Both the position numbers and the translations under genes were made by a program. Shown piece after piece: positions 17,145 through 26,442 of a stretch of DNA of 64,000 nucleotides. This DNA is from JASHPR01 sp963833885. GTDB taxonomy: Bacteria > Actinomycetota > Actinomycetes > Streptosporangiales > Streptosporangiaceae. The first letter of the stretch is position 1. Every line of letters starts with the position of its first letter. The notes under the pieces are model-generated. The model was not told the DNA's origin. It searched no databases and saw only the letters and a program-made list of their open reading frames with translations. The stretch spans positions 1 through 64,000 of the forward strand of contig CAWHZU010000019.1 of NCBI GenBank assembly GCA_963833885.1, read 5' to 3'.

Positions 17145-17894
17145 CTAAACCGCGGGGTGCATCGCGATCAGGCCGCCGTCGACGTTGACCGTGGAGCCGG
17201 TGATGTAGCCGGCGTCGGGCCCGCAAAGGAACGACACCGCGCCGGCGACCTCCGCGGCGGTGCCCACCCGCCGCAGCGGGCTGATCCGGCCGAGCGCCTC
17301 CTCGCCGAGCGTGGCGACGAACGGCTCGCTCAGCGGCGTCAGCACCCAGCCCGGTGCCACCGCGTTGACCAGGATGCCGAGCGGGGCAAGTTCCACGGCC
17401 ATCGACTTGGTCAGCGAGATGATCGCTGCCTTCGACGCGTTGTAATGGGCGAACTCGGCCTCCGACATCTGGCCGTTGGTGGAGGCGATGTTCACGATCC
17501 GGCCGCCGCCGCCCTGCTCGCGGATGGCACGCGCGCAGGCGACACCGAGCAGCACCGGCCCACGGACGTTGATGGCCATCGTCGCGTCCCAGGTGTCCGC
17601 GGTGAAGTCAAGGAACGGGACCGGGCTGTATACCCCGGCGTTGTTCACCAGGGCGTCGATCCGGCCGAAGTGCGCCGTGACCGCTGGCACCAGGCCGGCG
17701 CAGTCGTCGGCCGAGCCGACGTCGGCCCGCAGCCCAAGCACCTTCCCGTGATCGCCAAGCCGACCCGCGGCCGCCTCGACCTCGCCCGCGTTCCTGGCGC
17801 AGATGGCCACCGCGTAGCCGTCGGTGAGCAGGCGCTCGGCGCACGCGTAGCCGATGCCCTTGCTGCCGCCGGTGACCAGCGCGACTTTGTCCAC
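17145..17894 (-). CDS. SDR family oxidoreductase
   Basis: A 249-residue classical short-chain dehydrogenase/reductase. The cofactor motif TGGSKGIG spans 8-15, NNAG is at 84-87, and the catalytic Ser138, Tyr151 and Lys155 are present (IASTNGQ, YNASK). The C-terminal end GGLIAMHPAV is short. These enzymes interconvert alcohols and ketones with NAD(P)H. The ATG follows AAGGAGGAGCC, an excellent ribosome site. It is the third gene of a minus-strand run permease - kinase - SDR with only 23 bp separating it from the kinase, so the three are probably co-transcribed and act on one imported substrate, likely an amino alcohol or its derivative. Confidence 0.9.
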   Translation of the reverse strand: MDKVALVTGGSKGIGYACAERLLTDGYAVAICARNAGEVEAAAGRLGDHGKVLGLRADVGSADDCAGLVPAVTAHFGRIDALVNNAGVYSPVPFLDFTADTWDATMAINVRGPVLLGVACARAIREQGGGGRIVNIASTNGQMSEAEFAHYNASKAAIISLTKSMAVELAPLGILVNAVAPGWVLTPLSEPFVATLGEEALGRISPLRRVGTAAEVAGAVSFLCGPDAGYITGSTVNVDGGLIAMHPAV

Positions 17895-17917
17895 GGCTCC
17901 TCCTTATCGGCCGCGGG

Positions 17918-18901
17918 CTAGCCGAGCCCGCCGACGGCGGTGGCCGCGGCGATCAGCGAGTCCAGCGACGGGTCCTCGAGCTTGGCCCTGGTCCAGTCCC
18001 ACCGTGAGACGGCTTCCTGCCAGTAGTCGAACGCCTCGGCCGGCGAATCGCTCAGCAGCTTGTCCATGCCGACGAACAGCAGCGACCAGGTGTACTGGGC
18101 GGCGATGCCGAACAGCCGGGCCCGGGCGTACTGGACCGGGTCATGAGCGCCGAAGTAGGCGTCGCACGCGACCCGAATCTGGGCGGGGTCGTAGTCCCCC
18201 TCCATGGCCAGGTCACCGACGTCGAACATCGGGTCGTTCATGCCGCTGAAGTCGTAGTCGATGAGCCGGATCCGCCCGTCGTCCATGATGTTCTTGGCCA
18301 GCAGGTCATTGTTGCTCGGCACGGCCGGCAGCTGGTTCACGGCCAGGGCCGCCTGGATCCGGCGCATCGTCGGCAGCCAGCCGAGCAGGCCTGGCGGGCT
18401 GGCCAGCGCGCGGGAGTCCAGCAGCGCCAGGTAGTCGTCGAGGAACTTCCAGATCACGATCGAGTTGCTCATCGGCGGGGCCTGGGTGTGCAGGTCGCGG
18501 ATCGCCCGCCCGATCCTCGGGATGTACTCCGGCCGGGACAGGTCGGGCGTGTCGAGGGTGCGGCCGTCGATGTACTCCAGCACGATCGCCGGGACCTCGG
18601 GCAGCGCCTGCAGCACCCGGGCACCCACGCCGGACTCCCCCGCGGCGACCGTGTTCGCGATCAGGTCGCCGATCGGGATCATCAGCCCGAAGTCGTCCAT
18701 CTCCTGGGTGAGGAACTTGACCACGTAGCGGTCGCCGTCTGCAGCGGTGACCGCGTAGGTGACGTGAGCCAGGCCGCCGAACAGCTGGTTCCACTCCAGC
18801 CTCCGGCCGACCAGGACCTCCGCCTCGGCCGCGAGCACCTCCATCTGGCGGGCGAACCGCTGGTCGGCGGTGCTGGTCAGCCCGCCGTTGCTGCTGGCCA
18901 T
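17918..18901 (-). CDS. Choline/ethanolamine kinase-like phosphotransferase
   Basis: A 327-residue choline-kinase-type protein. The N-lobe has GGLAHVTYAV and RYVVKFL (ATP-binding lysine). The catalytic loop reads SNNDLLAKNIM and the metal segment LIDYDFSGMNDPMFDVGDLAME, typical of bacterial LicA-like enzymes. The catalytic-loop histidine that normally precedes the Asp (HND) is Asn here, a substitution worth noting, though the Asp and downstream Asn are kept. The ATG at 18901 lies two bases after the permease stop codon, so translation is probably coupled. Phosphorylation of an imported alcohol such as choline or ethanolamine would trap it in the cell. Substrate is an inference from family and context. 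Confidence 0.82.
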   Translation of the reverse strand: MASSNGGLTSTADQRFARQMEVLAAEAEVLVGRRLEWNQLFGGLAHVTYAVTAADGDRYVVKFLTQEMDDFGLMIPIGDLIANTVAAGESGVGARVLQALPEVPAIVLEYIDGRTLDTPDLSRPEYIPRIGRAIRDLHTQAPPMSNSIVIWKFLDDYLALLDSRALASPPGLLGWLPTMRRIQAALAVNQLPAVPSNNDLLAKNIMDDGRIRLIDYDFSGMNDPMFDVGDLAMEGDYDPAQIRVACDAYFGAHDPVQYARARLFGIAAQYTWSLLFVGMDKLLSDSPAEAFDYWQEAVSRWDWTRAKLEDPSLDSLIAAATAVGGLG

Positions 18902-18903
18902 GG

Positions 18904-20418
18904 TCAGGGTTCGGGGTCGTACTGGTCGATGGCCAGCGGGTGGTCGTGAATCCGCCGGTGCCTGACCGCGTAGAACAGGATGCCGATCAGCAGCGGGACG
19001 GCCACGATCAGCCAGGCCATCGGGATGTCCTTGAGGAAGAAGCCTCCGCTGGTGCCCGCGATCTGGTTGTAGGTCGGGTTGGTGGCGGCCCGCGGGAAGA
19101 GCAGGTCCGACGCGGTCAGGCCGGTGCCGATCACGGCCACGATGTTGACCAGGATGCCCCACCGCCCGAGCGAGAACCAGCCCTTCACCTTCGGCCAGCC
19201 CCGGAGCCGGTAGATCAGCGTCACGGTCATGACCAGGAAGTAGGCGACGTACATATCCGCGGTCGCGCCGCCGACGATCGATGACGTCTTCGTCGTGAAC
19301 ACGAACACCGGGACCAGCGACAGGACGCCGATCAGCAGCACCGCGGTCCACGGCGCCCCGTCCTTGAGGGTGCGCGAGAACGTTGGGGAGAACGGCAGCT
19401 GCCCGTCCCTGGCCATGCCGAAGATGTGCCGCACCGCGCCGGTGAACATCGTGTTTGTGGCCACGATCAGGCCGATCGACACGACGACCAGGAACAGCTT
19501 GAACACGCCGATGGGCAGGTGGGCGGTGATGGCGTTCTCGGCCGGCACGCCGCCGAGCATCGCCGCCTTCATGTCCGGGATGGACGGCGTGAGCGTCAGC
19601 AGGAACAGGAAGCCGCAGGTGATCGCGAACAGGTACGCGCCGATGACCCCGCGCGGGGCGTTGCGCCCGGCGTCCAGCGTCTCCTCGCCGAGCGTGCCTC
19701 CGTTCTCGAACGTGTACAGCACCCACAGGGCGTTGAACACCCCGGCACCGAAGAAGAGCGGGAGGACGGGTCCCAGCCCGTGCAGCACCTGCACCGCGGC
19801 GGCCCCGGACGACGTCGTGGTCACGGTCGCGGTCTGGGTCAGGTTGCCGAAGTGCTTCGCCCCCAGGATGAACGTCAGCAGGCAGACGACCGTGACCACG
19901 GACAGCTCCAGCACCATGGCCCACTGCGCGATGCGGCCCAGGACACCGATCCGCAAGATGTTCCAGAGCACGGCGATCACCGCGGCGATCACGATGATGA
20001 TCGCGTCGGTGGTGAAGCTCGGTGCCAGGTTGAACAGCGGGTGGATGAGCACCGGCAGGCTGGCGTAATAGGCCGTCATCAACGGGAACATGGCGCACGC
20101 GTAGGCCCAGCCCATCCACCAGCCCACGCGCTTGCCGGCCAGGATCGTCGGCCACTGGTACATGCTGCCGGCGAACGGGTACTTGGAGGCTAGCTCGGCG
20201 ATCACGAGCACCATGGCGCCGACGCTGACCGCCACCAGCGGCCAGCCCCAGAACTCGGACCCGCCCACCCCGGAGATCGAGAACCCGTACAGGGAGAACA
20301 GCCCCGCGAACACGCCCACGCCGGCGAACGTCAGCGCCCCGTTGGTCAGTGCGGTGAGCGCCCGGTTGAGTTTTCCGGCGGCGGGGACGGACGTCTCTGT
20401 GGTCTCGACACTTGCCAT
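18904..20418 (-). CDS. APC family amine/amino acid permease
   Basis: A 504-residue APC-superfamily transporter with about twelve hydrophobic helices. The first helix region LTFAGVGVFAGLFSLYGFSI and the FAGSMYQWPTILAGKRVGWWMGW stretch are typical of the amino acid/choline transporter family, as is ENGGTLGEETLDAGRNAPRGVIGAYLF in the centre, where the EE follows the unwound sixth helix. I placed the start at ATG 20418 (MASVETTE), rather than 20484, because the preceding residues are not transporter-like. It heads the permease - kinase - SDR transcript. It is divergent from the dimethylglycine dehydrogenase-like gene across a 238-bp gap that may carry shared control. The likely cargo is an amine or amino alcohol. 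Confidence 0.88.
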   Translation of the reverse strand: MASVETTETSVPAAGKLNRALTALTNGALTFAGVGVFAGLFSLYGFSISGVGGSEFWGWPLVAVSVGAMVLVIAELASKYPFAGSMYQWPTILAGKRVGWWMGWAYACAMFPLMTAYYASLPVLIHPLFNLAPSFTTDAIIIVIAAVIAVLWNILRIGVLGRIAQWAMVLELSVVTVVCLLTFILGAKHFGNLTQTATVTTTSSGAAAVQVLHGLGPVLPLFFGAGVFNALWVLYTFENGGTLGEETLDAGRNAPRGVIGAYLFAITCGFLFLLTLTPSIPDMKAAMLGGVPAENAITAHLPIGVFKLFLVVVSIGLIVATNTMFTGAVRHIFGMARDGQLPFSPTFSRTLKDGAPWTAVLLIGVLSLVPVFVFTTKTSSIVGGATADMYVAYFLVMTVTLIYRLRGWPKVKGWFSLGRWGILVNIVAVIGTGLTASDLLFPRAATNPTYNQIAGTSGGFFLKDIPMAWLIVAVPLLIGILFYAVRHRRIHDHPLAIDQYDPEP

Positions 20419-20656
20419 CTGTTGGACCGCCCCTTCGGCGTATTGGATGGTCCATTTAGCAGACCAGGTGGCTTTCCGGCGCACTCTAACGTAGATTCCC
20501 GCGGCCTGACAAGGCTTGAAATACAGGGTTTACACCAGGCCAGCTGGCATCTGGCGGATGCCGGACGCCCCGGCTAGGCTTGCCGCGATATGGTGCGCCC
20601 AAATCGCCGATGGCGCGGCGGCTGGTGGCGCATGTGGCGAGAGCGGAAGGCCAGCG
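20419..20656. promoter_or_regulatory. Divergent intergenic region, permease / dehydrogenase
   Basis: This 238-bp gap separates the minus-strand permease operon from the plus-strand dehydrogenase. It holds a near-palindrome ATGGTCCAT around 20448 and AT-richer sequence around 20505-20535 (GCTTGAAATACAGGGTTTACA), the most likely promoter area. I could not identify convincing -35/-10 pairs or a GntR consensus. Confidence 0.35.
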
Positions 20657-23118
20657 ATGTCCAGCAACGACGTCCCGCAGCGGGCCCAGGTCGTCATCGT
20701 CGGCGGCGGAGCCGTCGGCTGCAGCGTGGCCTATCACCTGGCCAAGCTGGGCTGGACGGACGTCGTCCTGCTCGAGCAGGGGCAGCTGTCGTGCGGCACG
20801 ACCTGGCACGCGGCCGGCGTGGTCGGGCAGCTGCGCACGCACCCGTCGCTGACCCGGCTGATGCTGGAGAGCAGCGAGCTCTACGCGAGCCTGGAGTCGC
20901 TGGTCGGCCTCGGCACCGGCTGGAACCAGAGCGGCGCGCTGTGGGTCGCGGCGTCCCGTGACCGCATGGTGCAGCTGCTCCGCACGGCCGACATGGCGCA
21001 GGCCCAGGGGGTGGAGACGCACGTCATCTCCGTCGCCGAGGCCGCCGACCGGTGGCCGCTGATGGAGACCTCCGACCTGGTGGGCGCGGTCTGGCTGCCC
21101 AACGACGCCAAGGCCAACCCGTCCGACATCACCCAGGCCCTGGCCCGGGGCGCGCGCGACAAGGGCGTTCGGATCCTGGAACGGGCCAAGGTCACCGGGT
21201 TTGGTGTGGACCGGGACCGGGTGACGTGCGTAAGGACCGCCGGCGGCGACATCGAGTGCGAGATCGTGGTGAACTGCGGCGGGCAGTGGGCCAAGGCGCT
21301 GGCCGAGCAGGTGGGCGTCACCGTGCCGCTGTACTCGGCCGAGCACTACTACATCGTGACCGAGGCCATCGACGGGCTCGACCGGTCCACCCCGACGCTC
21401 CGGGATCCGGACGGCTACACCTACTTCAAGGAGGAAGTCCGCGGCCTGCTGATGGGCGGGTTCGAGCCGGACGCCAAGCCGTGGCTCGCCTCGGATGAGA
21501 TCCCCGAGCCGTTCGAGTTCCAGCTGCTGCCCGAGGACTGGAACCAGTTCGACATCCTGATGCGCAACGCGATCCACCGCGTGCGGGCGATGGCGGACGT
21601 CGGCGTGAAGAAGTTCTACAACGGCCCGGAGAGCTTCACCCCGGACCACAACTTCATCATGGGCGCGCCGGCGGAGCTGGAGAACTACTACGTCGCGGCG
21701 GGCTTCAACTCATCCGGGATCGCCTTCGCCGGCGGGGCGGGCAGCGCCCTGGCCCGGTGGATCGTCGCCGGGGAGCCCGACCTGGACCTGAGCCCGGTCG
21801 ACATCCGCCGGTTCACGCCATCGCAGGGCAACAAGCGCTGGCTGCGGCAGCGGGTGCAGGAGATCGTGGGGCTGCACTTCGCGATGGCCTGGCCGAACCG
21901 GGAGCCGGAGAGCGCCCGCGGAGTCCGCCGGTCCCCCGTGCACCACCTGCTGGATGCTTCGGGCGCGTGCTTCGGCACGAAGTTTGGCTGGGAGCGGGCG
22001 AACTGGTTCGCCCCCGCGGGCACCAAGCCGGTGGTGGAGTACGGCTGGGGCCGGCAGAACTGGTTCCCCTACAGTGAAGCCGAGCACCTGGCGGCCCGCG
22101 CCGACGTCGCGCTGTTCGACCAGACCTCGTTCTCCAAGATCGCCGTCCGCGGGCCGGACGCCGAGGCGGTCCTGCAGTACCTGTGCTCCAACGACGTCGC
22201 CGTCCCGGACGGCCGCACGGTCTACACGGCGCTGCTCAACGACCGCGGCGGCTACGAGGCCGACGTCACCGTGACCCGCATCCGGTGGAACGAGTACCTG
22301 CTGATCACCAGCAGCGCCCAGGCGGTGCACGACCTCGACGTGCTGCGCCGCGGCGCTCCCCCGCGCCTGCGCGCCGAGTTCTTCGACGTCACGTCCGCCT
22401 ACGCGGTGCTGAGCGTGATGGGCCCCCGGTCCCGCGAGCTGCTGAGCGGGCTGTCGGCCGACGACTTCTCCGCCGGGGCGTTCCCGTTCGGGCACAGCCG
22501 CGAGGTCGACCTGGCAGGCCTGACCGTCCGCGCGACGAGGCTGACCTACGTGGGCGAGCTGGGCTGGGAGCTCTACGTGCCCAGCGAGATGGCGGCGGCC
22601 GCGTTCGAGCGGCTCACCGACCCGGGCGCGGCCGCAGGCGCCCAGGCTCGCCGGGTACTACGCGATCGAGTCACTCCGGCTGGAGAAGGGGTACCGCGCG
22701 TTCGGGCGGGAACTCAGCCCGGACACGACGCCGGTCGAGGCCGGGCTGACGTTCGCGTGCAAGCTCGGCACAGCCCATCCCGTTCCGCGGCCGTGCGGCC
22801 GTGGAACAGCAGCGGAAACGCGGCGTCACCCGCCGCCTGGCCAGCCTCGTGGTGTCCGACCCGCAGGCCTATGCGTGGGGCGGCGAGCTGCTGCTGCGCG
22901 GCGGCGAGCCGGTGGGCTTCGTCAGCTCGGCCGCGTTCGGGCACAGCCTGGGGCGGACGGTGCTGCTCGGCTACGTGGAGCGGCGCGACGGCGGCACGGC
23001 CGACCGCGAGTGGCTCGGCCAGGGGGCCTACCAGGTCGCGGTCGGCGGGCAGCGCTACGACGCCGATCTGACCCTGCGGCCCCCGTTCGATCCGGCAGGG
23101 ATGCGGATCCGGGCCTGA
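20657..23118 (+). pseudogene. Dimethylglycine/sarcosine dehydrogenase-like, two frameshifts
   Basis: This encodes an FAD oxidoreductase fused to GcvT folate domains, as in dimethylglycine and sarcosine dehydrogenases. VVIVGGGAVGCSVAYHL is the FAD motif, and GTTWHAAG contains the histidine that covalently holds FAD in the rat enzyme. The GcvT part runs from about residue 430 (GACFGTKFGWERANWF). The first frame is good to about 22640; the conserved LAGYYAIESLRLEKGYRAF then continues one base out of frame, and IPFRGRAAVEQQRKRG (from 22777) lies in the third frame to the stop at 23118. Two single-base insertions explain this exactly: removing them gives 820 codons, the usual family length. Either real decay or assembly error. 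GGAAGG precedes the ATG. Confidence 0.88.
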
Positions 23119-23134
23119 CCGGGTGGTGCCGGCG

Positions 23135-23932
23135 CTAGCCGCCGACCTCTGCGCGGCCGGCGCCGTCGCGGCCCGCGACGTAGGCGTAAGCGATCACCCG
23201 GGTCCGGTCCCCCCGGAACAGGTCGGTCGAGTACTCGATCGGCTTGCCGTCGGCGTCATAGGAGACGCGCTCGATCGCCATCAGCGGGTCCCCGACCTTG
23301 ATGCCGAGCAGGCTGGACTGATCGTCGTCGGCCAGCACCGCGACCATCCGCTCGACGGCCTTGGAGCACACCACGCCGTACCGCTCACGCAGCAGGTCGT
23401 AGATGCTGTCCTCCAGCGGCTGGGACAGCAGATCCGGCGCCAGGGATACCGGGATCCGCACGTGCTCGAGGGAGATCCGTTCCTCGTCGGCCAGCCTGAC
23501 CCTGACGACCTCGTAGACCAGCGTGTCGCGGGCGATGCCGATTGCGTCCGCCGTCCCCTGGTCGGCCGGGATTATCCGCGCGGATACCACGTGAGCGCCG
23601 GGCCGGAAGCCCTGTGCCCGCAGGTAGGCGGGTATGCCCGCCAGGTAGCCGAAGTCGATGTCGACGCGCCGGCGGCTGGCGAAGGTGCCGCCGCTGCGCC
23701 CCCGGCGCCGGTGCACCGATCCCGCGTGCTCCAGCCGGTCGAGCACCTGCCGCACGGTCGTCCGGCTGACCCCCAGCTGGGCCGCGAGCTCCCGTTCGGT
23801 CGGCAGCCGCCCGTCCGGGCCCAGGTCCCCGGCGGAGATCAGGTCGCGGATCCGGCGCTCGACCGAATCGCGTACCGTCCTGCCGTGGTCGGTCCCCGCT
23901 CCGACCTCGGCGTCGGCCTGTTGGGCGCCCAT
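23135..23932 (-). CDS. GntR/HutC family transcriptional regulator
   Basis: A 265-residue GntR regulator. The N-terminal winged helix reads RIRDLISAGDLGPDGRLPTERELAAQLGVSRTTVRQVLDRLEHAG, and the C-terminal half from about residue 100 is a UTRA (HutC) effector domain (VRVRLADEERISLEHVRIPVSLAPDLL, LMAIERVSYDADGKPIEYSTDLFRGDRTRV). HutC members sense histidine metabolites, sugars or amines. ATG 23932 is preferred over GTG 23977, which would leave only 17 bp to the divergent SurE start. It converges with the dehydrogenase gene and is the only regulator in the 14.7-24.9 kb block, so it probably controls the amine genes. No operator could be confirmed. Confidence 0.88.
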   Translation of the reverse strand: MGAQQADAEVGAGTDHGRTVRDSVERRIRDLISAGDLGPDGRLPTERELAAQLGVSRTTVRQVLDRLEHAGSVHRRRGRSGGTFASRRRVDIDFGYLAGIPAYLRAQGFRPGAHVVSARIIPADQGTADAIGIARDTLVYEVVRVRLADEERISLEHVRIPVSLAPDLLSQPLEDSIYDLLRERYGVVCSKAVERMVAVLADDDQSSLLGIKVGDPLMAIERVSYDADGKPIEYSTDLFRGDRTRVIAYAYVAGRDGAGRAEVGG

Positions 23933-23994
23933 ATCGCAACCATATCCGCGCCGCGAAGCGGGCGCCTCGACACCCACCCCTCCGGGAGGACACC

Positions 23995-24851
23995 GTGCGG
24001 GTTCTGCTGACCAACGATGACGGCGTGGACGCGGACGGCATCCTGGCCATCCGGTCCGCGCTGGCCGCCGTCAGCACCAGCGTGATCACCATCGCACCCG
24101 AGTCGAACTGCAGCGGTTTCGCACGCAGCTGCACGTTCAGCCGGCCGGTGGGCGTCACCCGGGTGTCCGGCGGCCAGCACCCCGTCTACCGGTGCGACGG
24201 GACCCCGGCGGACTGCGTGCGGGTCGGGCTGCTCGGCGGCCTGGCGGCCGGGGCCGACCTCGTGGTCAGCGGCATCAACCACGGCGCCAACCTGGCCGAT
24301 GACGTGAACTACTCCGGGACGGTGGGGCCGGCCTGGAGGCCGCGATCCTCGGCACGCCGTCCGTGTGCCTGTCCCAGCAGACGCCATCGGGCAGCTTCTC
24401 GGTCAACTACCAGGAGGATCTCGCCGCGAGCGGGCTCGCGTACGACTTCGGGTTCTCGGCCAGGCACGGCGCCGATCTGGCCCGCTCGGTGGTCGCGGCC
24501 CGTCCTGCCGAGCCGATGGTGCTCAGCGTCAACTACCCGGCGCACCGCGCTGGGACGACCACCGTGCTGACCCGGGCCGGACGGCGTGACTGGCCGCGCG
24601 CCTCGGTGCCGGACTGGGCAGACGATCAGGAGGTGTATCGGCTGTACCTGTACGGCGAGCCTGATGAGGTCATCCCGGAGGCAGACGGCTCGCTCGGCAC
24701 CGACATCGGCGCGCTGCGTGCCGGGCATATTTCGGTGACGCCGCTGTCGTTCGCGGTCGAGCTTGGCGACCTGCCTCCCGGGTTCCAGTCGTTCCTCGGC
24801 AGGCTCAATGCCAGCTTCCCGATCACCGACGCCCTGGGACAGGCGGGCTAG
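23995..24851 (+). pseudogene. surE: SurE-like 5'-nucleotidase, one frameshift
   Basis: The first frame begins VRVLLTNDDGVDADGI, the signature of SurE (metal-binding D-D), and continues to GINHGANLADDVNYSGTVG. The expected AGLEAAILGTPSVCLSQQ then follows one base out of frame from about 24326, in the tract GTGGGGCCGG, and runs to the stop at 24851. Restoring one base gives 285 residues, right for the family. SurE hydrolyses nucleoside 5'- or 3'-monophosphates and other phosphate monoesters. The GTG start has GGGAGG upstream and is divergent from the GntR gene. The intactness of both halves argues for a recent lesion or a missed G in a homopolymer. Confidence 0.88.
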
Positions 24852-24861
24852 GGCAGACGGG

Positions 24862-25407
24862 CTAGGCGCGCTGCAGCCGGTCCTGGCGAAGCGAGGCCAG
24901 CGGCTCGGGGAGGTCCATGGTGGCGAAGGCGGCCGGCCAGTCCGCCGGGCCGTAGCCGTAGTCCAGGTCAACATGGTGCAGCTCGACCTCGACCAGCCGC
25001 CGGGGCAGCAGCTGCTCGGCCGGGAACGGCCCGGAGTCCGGGACTCGCAAAGGGAACTGCCAGGCGTCGTCGGGCAGCCCCAGCATGACCGTGCGGAGGG
25101 CCATGGACGAGCTCGCCAGGTCCTCGGCCAGCTCCTTAGAACTGCGGCGTGCGCCCTGCTCGATCTCCTCTTCCCGCCCCTCCAAGCTCGCGTACATGAG
25201 GCGTTCCTCCCCGGACCTCGCGCCGGCCAGCAGGTTGCGCATGGCGTCGGCGTTGCGGGCGAGGTGGGTCAGCAGGTGCCCCCGGGTCCAGCCGGGCAGC
25301 AGCGACGGCTGGCGCAGCTCCGAATCGGGTATGCCCCGGGCCGTCCCCAGCAGGCGCTGCGTCGCGTGGTCGATCTGGTCGCAAAGCTGGCGTTGCGCGG
25401 CATCCAC
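24862..25407 (-). CDS. Maleylpyruvate isomerase-family mycothiol-dependent protein
   Basis: A 181-residue protein of the DinB-like, mycothiol-dependent metalloenzyme group. LLPGWTRGHLLTHLARNADAMRNLL near residues 37-60 is the hallmark of the maleylpyruvate isomerase N-domain, and the later VEVELHHVDLDYGYGPADWP carries two of the metal-ligand histidines. Such proteins use mycothiol for isomerisation or detoxification, consistent with an actinomycete. It lacks the C-terminal SCP-like domain of full-length isomerases. The GTG start at 25407 has no strong ribosome site. It converges with SurE and is divergent from the binding-fold protein and hydroxylase. An aromatic ring-cleavage role is possible but not shown. 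Confidence 0.85.
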   Translation of the reverse strand: MDAAQRQLCDQIDHATQRLLGTARGIPDSELRQPSLLPGWTRGHLLTHLARNADAMRNLLAGARSGEERLMYASLEGREEEIEQGARRSSKELAEDLASSSMALRTVMLGLPDDAWQFPLRVPDSGPFPAEQLLPRRLVEVELHHVDLDYGYGPADWPAAFATMDLPEPLASLRQDRLQRA

Positions 25408-25536
25408 GTGATCACTTTACGGCGGCCGGCCCGGCCTGCTGCGGAGGACGGGTGGGAGCGGCTGGGCGACACCAGCGTGACCGGGTGGCCCGACGGCGCT
25501 TGAGCCGGGATAATCCGGCTGAAGGAGGTGCCATTG

Positions 25537-26442
25537 GTGGCGGATCAAGAGATAACGGTCGGCGTGGTCGCGCCTGCGTATGTCAACCTCCCGCTGTGGG
25601 TGGCGCAGCAGCGCGGCTTCTTAGACTCCGAAGGGCTGAGCGTCACGTCACGCGTCATCGGCACGACCGAGGGCACGACGCGGGCGGTGCGAGATGGCGA
25701 TGTCGGCCTCGCGCTCACCGCCCCGGAAGGCACGATCGCTGACGCGGCCGCGGGTGGCCCGCTGCGGGTCGCCGCCGGCCTCATCAACCGGCCGCCGCTG
25801 TCGCTGATCGCGCTGAGCCGGCACCGGACGGTCGCGGACCTGCGCGGCGGCCTGATCGGGACGTCATCCCTCAAGGAGGGCACCAGGCACGTGGCCGAGC
25901 GGATGCTGGCCGCGCACGGCCTCGCGTATCCGGCCGATTACGAATGGGCGCTCGAGGGCTCCCACATCGAGCGCTGGAAGGCGTTGCAGGCCGGGACCAT
26001 CGACGCGGCCCTGCAGATGATCCCGTATGACTACATCGCCGAAGAGGCCGGGTTCACCAACCTCGGTCCGGTCACCGAGGACTTCGCCTTCAACGCGGTC
26101 TGCGTGCGCCGCGACATCGATCCCGCGTTGCTCACCCGTTTCCTGCGCGCCCTCGCCCAAGCGACCCTGTGGTTCCGCGGCAACGTCGCGGAGGCCGCGG
26201 CCATCGCCGCAGCGGAGACCTCCGCCGAGAACCGGCACGCGCTGCGCGCCTGCCGGGCGCTTGCGGCCGACGGCGTCATCCCCGAAGACCTGCGGATAGG
26301 CCGGGCCGCCTTCGACGCGGCGGTGGAGTCGCTGCGCCTGTCGGCCGGCCTGCCCACCGGCCACGGCGATCCCGCGATCGCGCTCGATTACTCTTGCCTG
26401 GGGGCTGCTCTGAACGCGACGCAGGGCGGAACCGGGGCATGA
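25537..26442 (+). CDS. NMT1/THI5-like binding-fold protein without signal peptide
   Basis: A 301-residue protein of the periplasmic-binding-protein fold (NMT1/THI5-like): VGVVAPAYVNLPLWVAQQRGFLDSEGL at the N-terminus, GDVGLALTAPEG near 55, and LRGGLIGTSSLKEGTRHVAERMLAAHGL near 105. I chose GTG 25537, eight bases after AAGGAGG. No signal peptide or lipobox is present, so it appears cytoplasmic and is unlikely to serve an ABC importer; no ABC ATPase or permease gene is nearby. Cytoplasmic members of this fold include thiamine-pyrimidine synthases and 4,5-dihydroxyphthalate decarboxylase. Its stop overlaps the hydroxylase start (ATGA), so the two are translationally coupled and perhaps act on the same aromatic compound. 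Confidence 0.8.
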   Translation: MADQEITVGVVAPAYVNLPLWVAQQRGFLDSEGLSVTSRVIGTTEGTTRAVRDGDVGLALTAPEGTIADAAAGGPLRVAAGLINRPPLSLIALSRHRTVADLRGGLIGTSSLKEGTRHVAERMLAAHGLAYPADYEWALEGSHIERWKALQAGTIDAALQMIPYDYIAEEAGFTNLGPVTEDFAFNAVCVRRDIDPALLTRFLRALAQATLWFRGNVAEAAAIAAAETSAENRHALRACRALAADGVIPEDLRIGRAAFDAAVESLRLSAGLPTGHGDPAIALDYSCLGAALNATQGGTGA

